Shown piece by piece: positions 5,546 through 8,457 of a DNA stretch of 8,457 nucleotides. Position 1 is the stretch's first letter. Every line of letters starts with the position of its first letter. Below the pieces are notes generated by a model. That model ran no database searches. It worked only from the letters and a program-made list of their open reading frames with translations, and had not been told where the DNA came from. Made by a program: the position numbers and the translations under genes. This DNA comes from an uncultured Desulfovibrio sp. (GTDB lineage: Bacteria > Desulfobacterota > Desulfovibrionia > Desulfovibrionales > Desulfovibrionaceae), in the NCBI GenBank assembly GCA_900550745.1, contig URTO01000066.1:1-8457 (forward strand), given 5' to 3'.

Positions 5546-5553
5546 CGCTGAAA

Positions 5554-6828
5554 GTGCTGGATCTCAAACTGTTGCAGAAAAATCCCGAAGTGGTGGCCGC
5601 CGCTCTTGCGAAGCGCCATTCTCCCTTGAGCATGCGTACTTTTGAAGAACTCGACAATAAGCGCCGCGAGCTGCTCGCGCAGGTGGAGGCGCTCAAGGCC
5701 GAACGCAACCGCGCCTCCGCTGAAGTGGCCCGCCTGAAGCGCAATGGGGAAGACGCCGAAGCCTTCATCGCCAGCCTCTCCGATCTTTCCTCCCGCATCA
5801 GCGCGCTGGACGGCGCCACCGAAGCGGTGAAGGCCGAACTCGCGGACTGGATGCTTACCGTGCCGAATATCCCTGACGCCTCCGTCCCCGACGGTGTGGA
5901 TGAGAATGACAATGTGGAAGTGCACCGCTGGGGCACGCCGCGCGAATTTGATTTTGAAGTGAAGAACCACTGGGATCTGAGCAACGATAACGGCGGCCTC
6001 GACTTCGAGCGCGGGGCCAAGCTCGCCGGCAGCCGCTTCACCGTGTCGTGGGGCTGGGCCGCCCGCCTCGAACGCGCGCTCGTAAACTTCTACCTTGATT
6101 TCCACCATGAGCAGGGCCGCACCGAAATCCTGCCCCCGCTCATGGTCAACCGCAAGACCATGCAGGGCACGGGCCAGCTTCCCAAGTTCGAGGAAGATCT
6201 TTTCAAGGTTGCGGATTGGGGATATTATCTGATCCCCACCGCCGAAGTGCCGGTGACCAACCTGCACGCCGACGAGATCCTTGACGAGGACGCCCTGCCG
6301 AAGCGGTATTGTTCCCAGACGCCTTGTTTCCGTTCGGAAGCGGGTTCGGCGGGCAAGGACACGCGCGGCTACATCCGCCAGCACCAGTTCACCAAGGTCG
6401 AAATGGTGTACATCACGCACCCCGACGACTCCTTCAAGTATCTTGAGGAAATGCGCCGCAGCGCCGAAACCCTGCTGGAGCGCCTCGAATTGCCGTACCG
6501 CACCATCACGCTCTGCGCCGGGGACATGGGCTTCTCCGCCTGCAAGACCTACGACGTGGAAGTGTGGCTGCCCGGCCAGCGGACGTACCGCGAGATTTCG
6601 TCCTGCTCGAACTGCGTCGATTTTCAGGCCCGCCGCGCCAACATCCGTTTCCGTCCCAAGGGCGGCAAGCCGGAGTGGGTGCATACGCTGAACGGTTCCG
6701 GCCTGCCCACCGGCCGCTCGCTGGTGGCCATCATGGAAAATTACCAGCAGAAGGACGGCTCCATCGTGGTTCCCAAGGTTCTCGTGCCCTACATGGGCGG
6801 CCAGGAAATCATTGAGCCGACGAAATAG
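5554..6828 (+). CDS. serS: Seryl-tRNA synthetase
   Basis: This cytoplasmic class II aminoacyl-tRNA synthetase activates serine with ATP and charges tRNA-Ser (and tRNA-Sec where present). The 424-aa length is typical. The N-terminal arm at about residues 27-100 is the antiparallel coiled coil that grips the long variable arm of tRNA-Ser (heptad-like stretches NKRRELLAQVEALKAERN and SRISALDGATEAVKAEL). Motif 1 lies around FERGAKLAGSRF (151-162) and the helix after it. TAEVPVTN (from 229) forms part of the serine pocket. Motif 2 is TPCFRSEAGSAGKDTRG (from 256, ATP-binding Arg at 260). Motif 3 is LNGSGLPTGRSLVAI (from 379, Arg at 388). All key residues appear intact. The start codon is GTG. It is transcribed divergently from the lipoprotein gene, and its long structured leader is described separately. 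der lies 151 nt downstream on the same strand. Confidence 0.97.
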   Translation: MLDLKLLQKNPEVVAAALAKRHSPLSMRTFEELDNKRRELLAQVEALKAERNRASAEVARLKRNGEDAEAFIASLSDLSSRISALDGATEAVKAELADWMLTVPNIPDASVPDGVDENDNVEVHRWGTPREFDFEVKNHWDLSNDNGGLDFERGAKLAGSRFTVSWGWAARLERALVNFYLDFHHEQGRTEILPPLMVNRKTMQGTGQLPKFEEDLFKVADWGYYLIPTAEVPVTNLHADEILDEDALPKRYCSQTPCFRSEAGSAGKDTRGYIRQHQFTKVEMVYITHPDDSFKYLEEMRRSAETLLERLELPYRTITLCAGDMGFSACKTYDVEVWLPGQRTYREISSCSNCVDFQARRANIRFRPKGGKPEWVHTLNGSGLPTGRSLVAIMENYQQKDGSIVVPKVLVPYMGGQEIIEPTK

Positions 6829-6840
6829 CTGTTGTGCCGC

Positions 6841-6875
6841 GTGCGGGGGGAAGGGGAAAAGGCTTCCCCCCGCAC
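6841..6875 (+). terminator. Perfect 12-bp hairpin between serS and der (possible terminator or 3'-end stabiliser)
   Basis: GTGCGGGGGGAA (6841-6852) is perfectly complementary to TTCCCCCCGCAC (6864-6875), with an 11-nt A/G-rich loop. It starts 12 nt after the serS stop. No T-tract follows on the plus strand (CCCACCCC instead), so classic intrinsic termination is doubtful. It may mark the serS 3' end, protect it from exonucleases, or weaken read-through into der. I found no convincing promoter between it and der. Confidence 0.5.
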
Positions 6876-6979
6876 CCCACCCCTTCCCATAGAGCTTTAT
6901 GTTTGAGGGCGGTTTCCGCGCCTCACGTTGTCCTTGCCCGTTGTTGCGGGCGTCACCCGATATTTGATGAGGAAGTCGC

Positions 6980-8338
6980 ATGCTCCCCAAAATCGCTTTG
7001 CTTGGCCGTCCCAACGTGGGCAAGTCCACGCTGTTCAATCGGCTTATTCGCAGTAACCGGGCCATCACCCATGACCGTCCGGGCGTCACCCGCGACCGTA
7101 TGGAAGGCGTGGTGCGTTCTCGGAGCGGGCGTTCCTTCACCCTGATCGACACCGGGGGCGTGACGCTCGACAGCCATTATTCCGTAGCCGACGGCCCCGA
7201 AGGGCTGCGCGGGTTCGAGGCGGAAATCCTCCAGCAGACGCAGGCCGCCATGGACGAGGCTTCGGTGTTCTGCCTCGTGGTGGACGGGCGCGACGGGCTG
7301 ATGCCCTTCGACGAGCACCTTGCCTCGTTCGTGCGCCGGGCCGGGAAGCCGACCCTGCTGGTAGTCAACAAGGTGGACGGCATGGAGCATGAGGATACCA
7401 TGCTGGCCGAATTCCACGCCCTCGGCTTCCCCATGCTGGCCCTCTCCGCCGAGCACGGGCACAACATCCGGGCGCTTGAAGAGGAAATGGTGGATTTGCT
7501 GCCCGCTGAAGACCCCGATGCCGAAGCGAAGCCGGAAAACGTGCTGCGCCTCGCCATGCTTGGGCGTCCCAACGCGGGCAAGTCCTCGCTGGTGAACGCC
7601 ATGATCGGCGAAGACCGCATGATCGTCAGCAATGTGGCGGGGACGACGCGCGACAGCGTGGACATCCCCTTTGTGAGCGACGGGCGGGCCTGCGTGTTCG
7701 TGGATACGGCCGGGGTACGCCGCCGCACGCGCATTACGGACACTGTGGAGCGTTTTTCGGTCAACTCCTCGCTCAAGACCACGACCAAGGCGGACGTGAC
7801 GCTGTACGTCATTGACGCGCTTGAGGGCGTGACCGCGCAGGACAAGCGGCTCATCGATCTGCTGGACGAGCGCAAGACGCCCTTCATGATTCTGGTGAAC
7901 AAGATCGACCTTGTGGGCCGCAAGGAACAGACCGCGCTGGAAAAGAGCTTTAAGGAAGTGCTCCAGTTCTGCCCGCATGTGCCGGTGCTGATGGTGTCGG
8001 CCATGAAGCAGGTTGGCCTTGGGCGCATCATCCCGCTTGCCGGGCAGATCCGTGAAGAGTGCAACATCCGCATCGGGACGGGCGCGCTCAACCGGGCTAT
8101 GGAGGAAGTGCTTGCGAAGCACCAGCCCCCGGTGGTCAAGCGTTCGCGCCCGAAGTTCTTCTACCTGACGCAGGCGGAAATAGCCCCGCCGACGTTCGTG
8201 TTTTTCGTGAGCGACGCGGAGCGTGTCTCCGAAACCTATGCCCGCTATCTCGACCGTTCCCTTCGCAAGATTTTCCGCATCGAGCACGCCCCCATGCGCG
8301 TCCGCCTGCGCTCTTCGCATAAGAAGAGGAGCGAATAG
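6980..8338 (+). CDS. der: Ribosome-assembly GTPase Der (EngA)
   Basis: This essential double-Era-like GTPase binds the 50S precursor and promotes its maturation. The 452-aa product holds two G domains and a C-terminal KH-like domain. G domain 1 has GRPNVGKST (9-17), the G2 segment PGVTRDR (34-40), DTGG (57-60) and NKVD (130-133). After an acidic linker (about 170-185, ending LPAEDPDAEAKPEN), G domain 2 has GRPNAGKSS (195-203), the TTRDSVD segment, DTAG (242-245) and NKID (307-310). The KH-like part ends with the family hallmark LRKIFRIEHAPMRVRLR and a basic tail KKRSE. All nucleotide-binding residues are present. ATG at 6980 has TGAGGA at 6968-6973 with 6-nt spacing. The gene follows serS on the same strand and probably depends on serS read-through or an unrecognised promoter in the 151-nt gap. 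Confidence 0.97.
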   Translation: MLPKIALLGRPNVGKSTLFNRLIRSNRAITHDRPGVTRDRMEGVVRSRSGRSFTLIDTGGVTLDSHYSVADGPEGLRGFEAEILQQTQAAMDEASVFCLVVDGRDGLMPFDEHLASFVRRAGKPTLLVVNKVDGMEHEDTMLAEFHALGFPMLALSAEHGHNIRALEEEMVDLLPAEDPDAEAKPENVLRLAMLGRPNAGKSSLVNAMIGEDRMIVSNVAGTTRDSVDIPFVSDGRACVFVDTAGVRRRTRITDTVERFSVNSSLKTTTKADVTLYVIDALEGVTAQDKRLIDLLDERKTPFMILVNKIDLVGRKEQTALEKSFKEVLQFCPHVPVLMVSAMKQVGLGRIIPLAGQIREECNIRIGTGALNRAMEEVLAKHQPPVVKRSRPKFFYLTQAEIAPPTFVFFVSDAERVSETYARYLDRSLRKIFRIEHAPMRVRLRSSHKKRSE

Positions 8339-8343
8339 CCGGT

Positions 8344-8380
8344 AAGGGGATTCCGCGAGGGGCCTTGGTACTTCTTTTTT
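8344..8380 (+). terminator. Probable terminator downstream of der
   Basis: AAGG (8344-8347) pairs with CCTT (8363-8366). An inner TTCC/GGGG stem (8351-8354 with 8359-8362, including two G-U pairs) closes a GCGA loop. The T-rich tract CTTCTTTTTT (8371-8380) follows 4 nt later. The stem is interrupted by a three-base bulge, so its strength is uncertain, but its position 6 nt after the der stop and the T-run support it. The remaining 77 nt to the window edge are AT-richer and show no gene. Confidence 0.45.
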
Positions 8381-8457
8381 AGCTGCGGTCTGCGGAGTAT
8401 ATTTATCCGAATTCAGAGCATATTGGTTGCGCAAAGCTTCCCAATAGAGTTCGAAGT

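Noticed and set aside
5164..5553. Upstream extension of the serS frame
   Set aside because: The segment overlaps the divergent lipoprotein gene and both promoters. The SerRS N-terminus begins at GTG 5554 behind AAGGAG.
5401..7152. 583-codon open frame on the minus strand opposite serS
   Set aside because: It is antisense to a well-supported SerRS gene and spans intergenic leader and hairpins. No motif was recognised.
6953..8434. 493-codon open frame on the minus strand opposite der
   Set aside because: It is a shadow of the der coding strand, which carries all GTPase motifs. Its Gly/His/Arg/Val-rich composition is typical of an antisense frame.

Overview
The window looks like chromosomal DNA from a delta-proteobacterial sulfate- or sulfite-reducer, most likely Desulfovibrionaceae (Desulfovibrio/Bilophila-like). 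This is an inference. It rests on the high GC content with strongly GC-biased third codon positions, a fused uroporphyrinogen-III methyltransferase/synthase of the kind described in Desulfovibrio vulgaris, and a tungstate-type ABC transporter. No phage, IS, CRISPR, tRNA or rRNA signature is visible. Most of the window is ordinary core metabolism.

Layout. (1) Positions 1-1417, minus strand: a small exported protein of unknown function, then tupB (permease), then the first 76 codons of tupC (ATPase), which runs off the left edge. The three are tightly packed, and tupB and tupC overlap by 4 nt. The binding-protein gene tupA is not in its usual place upstream of tupB. (2) Positions 1418-1837: a 420-nt gap with no convincing gene. 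It holds a large imperfect inverted repeat whose right arm runs into the 3' end of purN. (3) Positions 1838-4574, minus strand: a 109-aa unknown protein, the cobA/hemD fusion and purN. cobA/hemD and purN are separated by only 2 nt. (4) Positions 4618-5261, minus strand: a YajG-like lipoprotein followed by a clear intrinsic terminator. (5) Positions 5262-5553: a divergent promoter region. The minus-strand side drives the lipoprotein. The plus-strand side has a sigma70-like promoter and an unusually structured leader of about 150 nt before serS. (6) Positions 5554-8338, plus strand: serS (seryl-tRNA synthetase) and der (ribosome-assembly GTPase), separated by a perfect 12-bp hairpin. A probable terminator follows der.

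How they fit together. TupBC would import tungstate, used for example in W-dependent formate dehydrogenases of sulfate reducers. CobA/HemD makes uroporphyrinogen III and converts it to precorrin-2, the entry to siroheme (sulfite reductase), cobalamin and the siroheme-dependent heme route. PurN serves purine synthesis, SerS charges tRNA-Ser, and Der matures the 50S subunit. The most interesting non-coding signals are the serS leader, which shows attenuator-like alternative pairing, and the inverted repeat beside purN.
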